DNA of 64,000 bases from Rallus limicola (taxonomy: Eukaryota > Chordata > Aves > Gruiformes > Rallidae): positions 28,109,956 to 28,173,955 of the forward strand of contig JAKCOZ010000012.1 of the NCBI GenBank assembly GCA_022605955.1. Direction: 5' to 3'. Below are positions 25,312 through 35,434 of this stretch, piece by piece (position 1 is the stretch's first letter; each line of letters starts with the position of its first letter). The notes below the pieces were generated by a model, which was not told the DNA's origin, searched no databases, and worked only from the letters and a program-made list of their open reading frames with translations. A program made the translations under genes and the position numbers.

Positions 25312-25575
25312 TACACTATTAATAGGCCACAGCATATCCTGCCAGGAGAGCAGAGCTTCCTGCTGCACTGCAGTGAGCGAGCAGCGCTTCTGGGCTGCTG
25401 GAATGGTTGAAGGTGGCGATCTCTGCAGTCAGTGCATCTGGAGGGACAGTCAGCCCATGCACATCCTGTAGCACAAAGTTATTGAGAAGAAATGGCACTG
25501 TACGTTGGTGAACAGTCTCCCCAAGAAAATCCACCCCCTTCCCCATGTCCCGGTACAAGAGGTCTCCTCAGCGGC

Positions 25576-26517
25576 TCATTTCTGGGTGGTTGTCAGCCTG
25601 CTCAGGACCTGCCTTGCTTTTGCCATCAGCATCTCCCTGAAGTGGTCGCCCATCAGGAAGTAAAACACGGGGTTGATGGCACTGTTGAGAAAGGCAATGG
25701 GCCTGGTGATGATGTAAACGCTGTTGATGACGTGCTGTGTGCACAGGGGCACGCTCAAGGCCGGGATTCGGGAAGCCAGTCGGACGTTGCGCATGATGTG
25801 GTAGGGGGTAAAGAGCAAGGAGAAGCTCGCCACTGTGAGGACGACCAAAGTAAGGGGCTTCTCCAGCATCAGAGGAGAGCTGAGCTGCTCGCTCCTGTTT
25901 TTAAGGAAAAGAACCATCTTCACATAGAAGCAGCACATGATGAGGAGAGGGATGAGGAACCCGAAGACCGTCAGGAACATGCTGTAGATGAGGCTTTTTG
26001 CGGGATCCCCTGAGCTTGCGTAGTCGAGACACTTGTTGGATGTCACGGGCTCCAGGAAACACATTAATGGCAGCAGCTCCAGGATCACCCAAATCCAGAT
26101 GGCGACAGACACGATAAGGGCTGTTCTCCTCTTCTGCAGGAAGTGTTCCCTGAAGGGGTATTTAATGAGCATGTACCGGTCGATGCTGATAACGGTGAGG
26201 AAAAGGATGCTGCTGTACAGGTTTGCATGCAACAGGAACCGGTTGCTGTGGCACAAGACACTCTCCTTTGCCCACTGATCCCTGGAGTAGTTGTTAACGA
26301 GTATTGGGAGAGTACACAGAAATAATAAATCCGATAGCGACAGGTTAAACAGGTAGATGTTGCCACTCTTCCAGTTTTTCAGGCAGAAGATATAGCCCAA
26401 CACAACAATGGTGTTTCCAGTGAAGCCCAAGATGAACTCAACGCTGTACATGATGGAAAGGTAATACTTCTCTAGTGCTCTGTTTGTCAGCAGGCAGGCA
26501 TCTGTCACGTTCACAGC
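25576..26517 (-). CDS. SUCNR1: Succinate receptor 1, main coding exon
   Basis: This is a class A GPCR that senses extracellular succinate at the plasma membrane and, in mammals, couples to Gi/Gq. The exon encodes 313 residues up to the stop at 25576-25578. Seven hydrophobic segments follow an N-terminus with an N-V-T glycosylation site. Typical features are NTIVV in TM1, LSDLLFL in TM2, IDRY after TM3, TPYH in TM6 and NPVFY in TM7. The stretches ALEKYYLSI, KYPFREH, ASSGDP, RNVR-ASR and TRP-AFLNS are SUCNR1-specific. TM3 Arg93 and His97 and TM7 Arg272 (exon numbering) correspond to residues that contact succinate in mammals. Cys89/Cys163 and Cys8/Cys259 could form the extracellular disulfides. 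The exon starts after a good acceptor (TTTGGGCGTTCCAG|GCTGTG) in phase 0. The open frame continues 41 codons further upstream, but that is intron. The first codons must come from an upstream exon. The C-tail is short compared with human. AADAC lies upstream on the same strand, as in mammals. Confidence 0.95.
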   Translation of the reverse strand, partial: AVNVTDACLLTNRALEKYYLSIMYSVEFILGFTGNTIVVLGYIFCLKNWKSGNIYLFNLSLSDLLFLCTLPILVNNYSRDQWAKESVLCHSNRFLLHANLYSSILFLTVISIDRYMLIKYPFREHFLQKRRTALIVSVAIWIWVILELLPLMCFLEPVTSNKCLDYASSGDPAKSLIYSMFLTVFGFLIPLLIMCCFYVKMVLFLKNRSEQLSSPLMLEKPLTLVVLTVASFSLLFTPYHIMRNVRLASRIPALSVPLCTQHVINSVYIITRPIAFLNSAINPVFYFLMGDHFREMLMAKARQVLSRLTTTQK

Positions 26518-29040
26518 CTGGAACGCCCAAAGAAAAACAACAACAACAAAAAACAAACACCAAGAATTAGTAAGAGACATTCGTGGGGCTGTTTGTACAT
26601 TGTAGCTGTAGCAGGTGAAGAAAGCATGCTCCTTCCTCACATCTTACATGTTAAGACTCACAGCGCACCCCTTACACACAGCAGATTCCTGCTTTCAGGT
26701 CTTGGCCAGAGTTACTGGGCAAGGTGAAAACCTGTGTGAGTAGAAAGGTGAGTGAGGGGTGTGCAGAGCATCCCCCGAGGTACCCACTGTGGCCAGGCCC
26801 ACAGAGGCTGGGAAAGCGAGCCAAGGCTGTCACCTCTTTGTCACAGCCCTTGCTGGAAGTCATCTGCCTCCTGTTACCCAACCCCTGTCCCGTGGTCTCC
26901 TCACTCATCTCTAAACCAGAAGTCTGCTGTCGATTGACAAGAACCAGCTCATTAGCAGCAACACGGCCGCGCTCTGATGGCATTGCTCTGATTTCATTAA
27001 GAAATGGGGAGATGGCTGGAGCCACCCACCGCAGCCTTCCCGTGGCTCTGCTGCTGACCTGGTACCCCAGCCGCACGGCAGCGCTGCGATGAAGGCTGAA
27101 GTGTGTGTGCTGTGCATCAGGGCAGGTGTGCCGCGGCACCACACAGCCATCCCTACACACACAGAGCACCCAGGGACCCGCAAGGCTCCTCCACTCCCTA
27201 GGAAAGCCCTTTCAGGAGGGGAGGGTTCAGTTACAAGTGAGAACTCGTGGATGCAAAAGCAGCTGTGGTCAAGGGGACAGCCCTGCCAAGGCCAGGATAG
27301 AACAGCTTCCAAGCCAGATTCACAGACTCTGCATCCCTTCTGTTGGCTTCCCGTGAAGCGAGACCTCTGCATATGATTGATTCAAACACAGCTCAGGTCT
27401 GCCAGCCCCCTGCACAGAGTGGGGTGCCCCAGCCCAGCCCCATGGAGTGGCTGGAGGAGAAGCAGCTCTTCCCACACCAGGTACTGAGTTGGCAAACGCA
27501 GCTGTTTGCAGCCAGGAGTGCTCCTGGCAAGGCTGCCAGCACCATGCCAGCCCTCCTGCGCTGCTAGCACAGTCTGTCATTGCTCCAAAGGGCTTCTCCT
27601 TCCCCTTGAAAGTAAGTGGAAGGATGGGTGGGAATCCTTCAGGAGCAGAGGCTTTACCAGACACCACACTGAGTGGGAGCTTGCCTGAGGACAAGCCTCG
27701 CTTTCTTCCCTAAAAGTTGGCTAAAAAAGTGCTTTTGAGCTCCAGGGAAAGAAACAGAGCAGGCTCTCAGGTCTTCCCTCCTTCCTCTCCTCCCATACCC
27801 ACAAGCCAGGGAGCTCAGAGGGAAGGAAGCTTTTGGAGACCCTGTGGTTAAAACACTAGTGAAGCAATTCGAGAACAGGAGAAAGCAAAATGTTAGAGAA
27901 ATGGGATAGGGATCAAAACTGACATGGAGCTGAGCCTGAGCTTAGGAGCAGTGATGCAGCTGCCATGGTCTGCTCACAGTAGTGGCCACAGTAATTGGTT
28001 CGGGTACTGTCAGAGGCGTTCTGGTGCCTCAAGACAATCCACAGGTCTCTGCTCTCAGAGAGAAACCGCTCTGTCTCAGCCTTTCAAGGACAACTGTGAG
28101 GCACAGCATATACACCCCTTCACAAAGTCACCTCCAGTGAGCACCCAGTGACCCTGTGTGCCGCAGGGAAAGAATTCCCTGGGCAGGAGTGAGCTCACGC
28201 CTGACACCCACCTCAACCCTGGCAGCTCAGCTCCTGGGGACAGGCTCTGTACTGGCATCCCAGAAAATGCCTCACCAGCATCAGCACCCCAAGCACCAGC
28301 GGCAATATTAAAGTCATCGTGTTGGCAGAGAGGCTGATGTAGGTGGTGGTTAGAAAAGACCCATTAATCAGCATTAAAGCAAGCAGCCAGGGTAAAGCAA
28401 GGCGAGGGTTTGTTCCGAAACAGAGGAGCAGCAGAGCCACAGCCAGCTCCCGGGGCGCAGGGACACCTTACCATGCCCGGGCTGGGCGCTGCCTCTCCGT
28501 CAGCCCTCCTGCCCCCAGCCTCAGCGAGTGCTTTGGGATCCCTGGAGCGCAGCGCATCGCCCTCCAGCCTAGTTTGCATATGATTCAATCATTAATGAGT
28601 CAAGGCGAAGGAGCGATTTGTTTGGCTGAGCAGGGCTCAGGGGCAGTTGTCGTGGGAGGAAGGTGCCGCACAGCCTGCCCCGAGCAAACACCACACTTCC
28701 CCTTTGCAGGGACCTGTTTGGAAGCCACCCGGGGAGGACAGGCTGTGGCTCCGGAACCCGCGGCTCAGTGACCCGCTGTAGCGGGCAGCCCAATTAAACA
28801 CCACACACTAATTGCATTGAAGCAGAGCGCTAGAGGGGAGCACTTAGCCCTCATCCCACAATGCCCCTTCACAGCCCAAGGCTTTGCAAACACTGCTGCG
28901 CAGTATCACCGTGCTTTGACCTGAGAGCAAGTGCCACAGAAAGGACCGTGCTCCGCCACAGCTAACACACCCGAACCATGCTGCATCAGCACAAAAAGCA
29001 TTCCTTGGTTCCACACAACACAGTGAGGTTCTTTACCTAC
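26518..29040 (-). other. Probable SUCNR1 intron 1
   Basis: The sequence lies between the SUCNR1 acceptor (26518-26519) and the candidate donor at 29039-29040. If the candidate first exon is wrong, the intron extends further right. At 28571-28602 it holds TTTGCATA followed by ATTAATGAGTCA, an AP-1-like site in a homeobox/octamer-like AT context. No other gene is recognised. Confidence 0.4.
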
Positions 29041-29043
29041 CAT
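29041..29043 (-). other. Candidate SUCNR1 first-exon end: ATG directly at a splice donor
   Basis: On the minus strand the sequence reads GTGGAGGATG|GTAGGTAAAG. Joining it to the coding exon at 26517 gives an in-frame ATG followed by GCT GTG AAC GTG ACA, with A at -3 and G at +4 (a strong Kozak context). The resulting N-terminus Met-Ala-Val-Asn-Val-Thr parallels the mammalian Met-Ala-Trp-Asn-Ala-Thr. I found no better ATG|GT candidate between 26.6 and 34.8 kb, but the search was by eye. The 5' limit of the exon is unknown. Confidence 0.4.
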
Positions 29044-30694
29044 CCTCCACTGTCCAGACGCCCCAGGGTCCCTGTGAGAGGTCTCAGCTCCTTGCGGCAG
29101 GCTGGCTCGCCTGGCTGAAAGCAGACGGTGCGATGGGGGTGTGGGGGGGGGGATGCAGTTTCCTGGCATAAAAACAAGCAAGAGAGCAAACTCAGCCATG
29201 CTTTGGGTTGAAGGTGACAGGGGGCTGACACGAGATGCTCCACATCCAGGACTTCCACTGCTACAGGGCCAGCTTGGATCAGCTGTACTTGAACATGCTG
29301 CACTGCACTGACACCTGACTGCTCCATCCATCCCCATGAAGCCAGGCCATTCTGGCTGTATTTAGATCACACACAGCATGTGGAAAGCCTGGGCAGTGCC
29401 CACATGCTGTGAGCAGCTCCCAGCACCCTGAGCCGCTGCTCCATCCCTCACAGGGACCAGCAAGCTGAAGCTAAGTCCTGATGAGTTGGGTGTACCTGAT
29501 ACAGCCGAGTCAGCCCTTTGTGGGGCCATGTGCTTGAGAGGAGCCCTGGGATGGCAGCAGAACCCTGGGTGACAGTGGGTGACAACAGCAGCACTGCTCT
29601 GGGGCCGGGACAATCCCTTCCCCAGGGAAGACGGTGGAGGTTGTGCCCAGGAGAAGGGACATTTGAGGTGCAGGCAGAGCACTGCTGGTGTGGGCAACCC
29701 CAGCTCTCAGCAGACCTCTTGGTCTCGGGGTTGTGGTCTTGCCTGGTTGCATAGGGAACAGCACCTGGTCTCATCCTGGCCCACGTGTGATCCAGCCTTC
29801 CCCAAGGGTCACTGCTATGTATCAGAGCCCAGCTCTAAGGATGTCTGCCAACACAGCAACCACACAACTAACTAAAACGGCTTTTGAAAGTGTCTTCCTT
29901 TTCACCAGGAAATGCAAAGAACCGAGAAGATAAGGGTCCTTTTCCCCTTCCTGGGTGCCCAGGCGTGCTGCAGGAGCTCACGTACTCCATGAGGGAGTGC
30001 CCACGAGAGACAGGTCCAACACTCCAGCCAAAAGCACACTCAGACAGCACGAGGAGGAAGAGGAGTGCCAGTGAAAGATGGAGCCTTGGAAAAGCTCTGT
30101 GAATTTCTGCTCAGAGATTAAAAAGGGAAGAAAAAAGTCAAGAGTAGCTGGGCAGGTTTGGGGGTGGGGGCAGGTTCTTGTCCCACCCGTCCCAGTCCTG
30201 CCCAGCACCACCAGCAGTCCCCACGGCACGCAGGGGTCCAGCCACTGCCTCAGCAGGAGCATTGCTGGGCACTGGCAGGTAACATTCCATGACAGCAGTG
30301 GGCTTGGACCCACCAGTACCCCACAGCTGGAGGCACAGGCCAGCACCTGCCTGGCTCCTTACAGCACAGCAATGGGAGCCAGGTCAGAAGGCACCGGCTG
30401 TGCACCCGTTTTTAACCGTGGGTGCTGGGGGTTAGCCACACAACATGCCACTTCCCCATCACATTTTCAATTTTGCAATACAGGAGCAATGAGAACATGG
30501 CAGCTTGCAAGGGCTGAGGCAGCCTGGGACACTGCCCAGGCCCCCGGGGCAGGGCAAAGCCTGACCTGGGGCCAGGGCAGCACCCCTCCCATGCTCCGAG
30601 CCAGGAAAAGCAGGGGGGAGGTTTTTATATATAAACAACATCTGGCACAAGCTTCTAAACACCACTGGCTGCAGAAAGGAAGGGCTGCCTGGTA
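29044..30694. other. SUCNR1 upstream region, no other gene recognised
   Basis: It should contain the SUCNR1 5'UTR and promoter if the candidate exon at 29041 is right. I could not identify a TATA box or transcription start. Open frames on both strands are unconvincing, and the longest plus-strand one ends inside CR1. Confidence 0.4.
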
Positions 30695-31172
30695 TAAAAA
30701 AGACGGGGACCTTCTGGAGAGAGTCCAGAGAAGGGCAACGAAGATGATTAGGGGCCTGGAACATCTCCCCTATGAGGAAAGGCTGAGTGAGCTGGGGCTG
30801 TTCAGCCTGGAGAGAAGACAACTTAGGGGGGACCTAATTAGTGTCTATAAATAACTTAGACTTGGGATGCAGGGGGAATTGGCCAGCCCGTTTTCAGTGT
30901 CTGTGGGGACAGGACAAGGGGCAATGGCTGTAAGCTGGAGCACAGGGAGTTCCACACCAACACGGGGATGAACTTTTCCCCAGTGAGGGTGAGCGAGCAG
31001 TGGAATAGGCTGCCCAGGGAGGTGGTGGAGTCTCCTTCTCTGGAGAGATTCAAGTCTTGTCTGGATGCCTGTCTGTGCAATATGAGATAGGGAGCTGCTT
31101 TGGCAGGGGGGTTGGACCCGATGATCTCTTGAGGTCCCTTCCAACCCCTAAGATTCTGTGATTCTGTGATTC
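30695..31172 (+). mobile_element. CR1 LINE, 5'-truncated 3' end (copy D)
   Basis: The plus-strand translation gives the CR1 ORF2 C-terminus ('[20 protein letters not shown]', '[20 protein letters not shown]', 'DLISVYK'). The 3' region follows ('gggacaggacaaggggcaatgg', 'aggctgcccagggaggtggtgga') and the element ends in ATTCTGTGATTCTGTGATTC at 31172. It is one of the best-preserved CR1 tails in the window. Confidence 0.93.
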
Positions 31173-33741
31173 ATCCCTGCAAGGAACGTGGGAACATTGG
31201 GTTAGGTTATGAATTATACCTATATAAAGCATTACAAGGGGCAACTAATGAATTAAATTATTACCAGGGGCAATAGCTCACCCTGGCCACCATGAGCCAG
31301 CAGAACAGAAGCGTGTGATGACAAGTGCAGAGTAGATGCTGTCCCCATCACCAGCCGAGACAGCACTGGGCAGAGTCTGCCTGCCTGTACAGCTGCAGGC
31401 TGACAGCCTGGGCCTGGCACAGCCAAGAGACAGAAGCCACTGCTTGCCCTGGCTACCCGTGGGTGGTTTGTAGAGGCCCCGCAGCACCGGGCTTACCTGC
31501 AACTTGGCAAAGCTCTCAGCCACCTGAGCTGGCGCCGTACTTCCAGGGGCTTATGGGCATGAGTGCCTGAGGTAGAGGGGCTCTGCACAGCCAGTCCTGC
31601 TGTTGCCAGAGCAGTCAGGTGTCCCACAGGGTGTGCCTGTTGTGGTGCTGGCAGCTCCTGCCAGTGATGCAGGTTTGAGATGTGCCATCCTCTGTGGGAT
31701 GCATTCAGCTCCCACAGAACCTGAGCTCAAAAAACCAGAACAAACTGCAGCAGGTCTGTGGGGTAACCTTCACAGGGAGCCCTTGAGCCAGCTTCCATGG
31801 GGTGGGTACCAAAATTAACCACCACGCTGATCAGTGCCCATGTGCTGTGGCCTTAATCTGAATTTGCCAACACAGAATAGGTTAACCAACTATTCCAGAA
31901 ATATTAGGAAACCAAAACTATTTGCAGAGTTGTGTGTGCATCTGCTTTTTTAAACAGTGCAGCACTACAGGGAAGAGTTCAGGACTCAGGAAGCAGGCAG
32001 TGGGAGCACCCTAGCTGTCAGGGATGCTTTGTTTCTTCTTCTATTCACAAGTGTGAATTAATTTCATTTTCTGCCTACCCCTACCCCTGTATCACATCTT
32101 ATACAGGTGAAAGGGGAACTGGAGAGTCTGAGATCAGTTCCCATGCATGCCCGGGCATCCTCAGAGGGTTTGATCTCAGCACACTTCATTTCAAGCTTCC
32201 CTTGGGGTGGTCTTCACCACATTCTGCTCTGGCTAAACAAGCTGCTGACTGTGGCTCAGGCCCTCCTGCCAGAGATGCTGACACTGCAATTTTCTCCGAC
32301 TCCTTTTGTGCCTCACCACACATTCCCAACTGAAAAAGGAACTTAATCAAAAGCATATACAGTCCAATCAACCGTTAATCCATACTGAGGTGCTGGCAGT
32401 TAAAGACATTTACCCCTCATTCCAAGCAGATCCCAAAGAGAACACAGGAGCTGGTAAGACCCATGGTGGTTTTGCTTGCAGCATAATCCTGTCTACCACC
32501 TCATACCTAGAAACCTTTTCTAAAGCAAAGACAGATCATTTCTAGGGGCATCTTCACTCCATTCCTGTCTCTGCCAGCATCTTCAACACTATCTCCTTGA
32601 TGTTCCTGCTTTACCTCCAGCTCCATCAGACCCTCACTGATGTAAGCCCACCAGGACAGTGACCCTCCTCCTGCCTGTCCTCACCCTCCTCACCATCAGC
32701 ATGATGGGTGAAGCCTTCCCCAGCACCGCGGACTAACACCCCTTTGTCAGCCGTGTCCCCAGGGAAGGAAAACCATCTGAGCCAGTATCAGTGACAGCAG
32801 TGGTACCCACAGGCTTTTCTATCCCAGCTTTGTGCCCATCCCCCTGGCACAAAGCAACCGTCCTCTCTAAAGCATTACTTAAGCAAGACTTTTTCTGCCC
32901 TTTATACAGAAGAAAAAGGGTGAAACAGCCTGCAAGACTCAGAAAGTATCCCTTACAGTGACTGACAGCCCACACAGTTCATCCCCAGCAGTCCCAGCCA
33001 TGCAGCCCTGCCAGGGGAACACTCATGTGGCTGTGACCCTGAGGCTGCACAGAAAGTCAGAGCAAAAGTGACAGAACCCCAAACACCCGCTCCCTTGGTT
33101 CAGCTGCAGTTAATTAATTCCAAAGGAGAGAGAAATAAGAGCAGACAGCTGATGAGATGAGAGCTGCCAGCAGATGGGAGCCCAGCCCCATGGGGAGAGC
33201 TGGGAGCTCCGTGGGAAACACCTTCCCACACACTGGGATCTCACACCAGGACACTCATGCCCCGAGGATCGTGCAGATGTACCAGCACACAGCACTGCTG
33301 CACCCGTGGGTTACACAGGAAGAACTGTAACCCCACGGGACATTTTACCTTGGTACACAGGGGCAGAGCACTTGCCTTTCCAGGCATGGATCCAGCAGCA
33401 GAGAAAGGGAATGCTCCTGCTGCTGGCCCAGCCCAGCTGTGCAACCCAGCACCCCGGGCTCAGCTCCCTCCCACCCCCATCCACACTCCAGTCACTTCAG
33501 CATCCTCTTATGGACAAGAGGTGCCTGCCAACTGCTTCTGTTCCTCTCCCCAGCTGCCACCACCACCAAGCATTGCTAAATATTCAGCTGAGGGGGATAG
33601 CAGCAGCATGCCAACCCCCCCAGGGTTCAGTCCTGGCTCTTTGCAACAGCTCCCACAAGTACTGACACAACTTATTCCTTCCCCATAATAATTTGGGTGC
33701 TCGAGTGACAAACAGGACATTGCACTGGAATCAAAGACAAG
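31173..33741. other. Intergenic stretch between SUCNR1 and AADAC
   Basis: No gene, RNA gene or recognisable repeat was found. A few AT-rich patches occur near 31200-31260 and 31850-31920. Confidence 0.5.
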
Positions 33742-33747
33742 TTTAAT
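33742..33747 (-). terminator. Possible AADAC polyadenylation signal
   Basis: ATTAAA occurs on the minus strand, followed downstream by GT-rich sequence (TGTCCTGTTTGTC). Use of this signal would give a 3'UTR of about 1.1 kb after the stop at 34826. No AATAAA was noticed between it and the stop. The choice is inferred. Confidence 0.4.
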
Positions 33748-34825
33748 TGTAATACTCAATGTAATAAAGATGAAAAAGACAGACACAGCAATCATTCAAT
33801 ACACATTCCACCTCATCAGGCTGCACACACCCTTGGGGAAAAACAGCCTTCTGGGAAGCACAGTGTGTTACACTGGAGAGGAGAGCAGGGTGCTAGCAGT
33901 GTGTGTTTGTGTCATGCCATCATCAGCACCAAGCCAACAGCCACTCAGGATCCCCAGGGCTTCTATTCAATGCACAGAACATATAGGGAAGGGGAGACTT
34001 CTTCAAGACTGGCAGCTGAACTTTAAGGATTCATGTGTAAAAGCTGCTAAACAATTTTAAGGGTAATTAGATCACATAATACGTAAAGTATCTGAACATA
34101 AAATAGAGCAGTGCTATTGTAAGGCTAGGGCCTTCCCAGCCTTCCTTTGTCTAATTAATATCAGTGCTGGCTCGTTACACTATTTCCTTCTGGAACAGAG
34201 ACTAAAGAAAGGGATTCCCCAGCTCTTACACTACACAAACCCCAAAACTGTGGCCATGTGTGCCATCACTGCCATCACACTCAGCTGTGCTGGAGATCAG
34301 GCCCAGCAGCAGCATGCTATGGGCAGGGTGTCACACCCCACCACACACACAGGCAGTCGGGTCCCTTCACCTCTGCTCACCCATCACTCAGCGGCAGCAA
34401 CGGCAGGGCCCCACCAGCACATCCTGTGGGACAAGGGAGCACAGCAGAGGGACAGGGAGCAGGCAGCCACCAGCACTGCATGGGCACAAGCTGTGGCCTT
34501 GCCCGTGGGCACACGTGTGATACGGACACATTGCAGCAGGAGAGACAAGCCATCAAGTCCCACACATGGTGCCAGCTGGGCCACAGGTGAGCCCTGCAGC
34601 ACGTGGGGGTCTGAGCTCAGACAACAGCACTGAAGAACGCTGGGGGTGGGATCAGAGTGGTTTTCCTGCCAGAGAGGATGAGAAACGTCACAGTCCAGAC
34701 ACTGCAGGGCAGCACAGCGAAGACAGCAATCACACCCAGACACTCACACAGCTCCTGCTCTCTCCCGCGCTCCTCCATCGCACCCGGCGAAGGCGAGCCG
34801 GGCATACCAGGGCAGCGCCTCCCAC

Positions 34826-35434
34826 TCACAGGTTCTCATCCAACCACTCCAAGTATCTGTTGAACAGCCGGTGCCCCACGACCAACTCAGTCGGGCTCAG
34901 GACAAACATCATCATCCCATGGAAGGCATCCTTGGCGTGGTCGTGTACGACGGGGACACCCACATCCCGGAGGCGCCTGGCATACATGACTCCATCATCC
35001 CGCAAGACGTCGTGCTCGCAGGTGAGGATATAGGTGAGGGGCAGCCTGCGGAGCTGGGCATCGCTGGCCAGCAGCGGGGCCGCCCTTGGATCCAGAAAGC
35101 CTGGGTACTTCTGCGCCAGCTCGGGGCTTCCGTAGGTGGGAGCAGTATAAACATGATCTTTCTTCAGCTCTTCAGGCAGCAGGCTGCTCCAGTTCACAAA
35201 CTGGAATAAGTGGCTGGACTCTGGTGGGACGTGCCTGTTGGCACCCATGGCTTCCCTGAGAGATGGGTCAGAAGTGAAATATTCACTCCAGAACTTCACC
35301 ATCAGCGACCTGGGTAAGATGGGCTTGTTCTCATTGTCCTGGTAAGCTGGCAGATTCAGGTCAAGGGTTTGAAGGGCAGGGTAAATCAAAGCCTGGGCTT
35401 TGAGTTTAGTTTTGACTTCAGCGTCCTCTAAGAG
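34826..35434 (-). CDS. AADAC: AADAC coding exon 5 (terminal)
   Basis: This exon encodes residues 202-403 and the TGA at 34826-34828. It holds [12 protein letters not shown], the NWSSLLP glycosylation site (Asn282), the acid Asp343 in [11 protein letters not shown] and the base His373 in DAFHG. The acceptor is TTTTCTTCTACAG|CTCTTAG. Confidence 0.96.
   Translation of the reverse strand, partial: LLEDAEVKTKLKAQALIYPALQTLDLNLPAYQDNENKPILPRSLMVKFWSEYFTSDPSLREAMGANRHVPPESSHLFQFVNWSSLLPEELKKDHVYTAPTYGSPELAQKYPGFLDPRAAPLLASDAQLRRLPLTYILTCEHDVLRDDGVMYARRLRDVGVPVVHDHAKDAFHGMMMFVLSPTELVVGHRLFNRYLEWLDENL

Noticed and set aside
26518..26640. 41-codon N-terminal extension of the SUCNR1 frame
   Set aside because: It crosses a clear polypyrimidine tract and AG acceptor and has no counterpart in the receptor family, so it is intron read-through.
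30078..30854. 258-codon plus-strand open frame
   Set aside because: The C-terminal third is the CR1 reverse-transcriptase tail of copy D; the upstream part has no family resemblance and no supporting splice structure.
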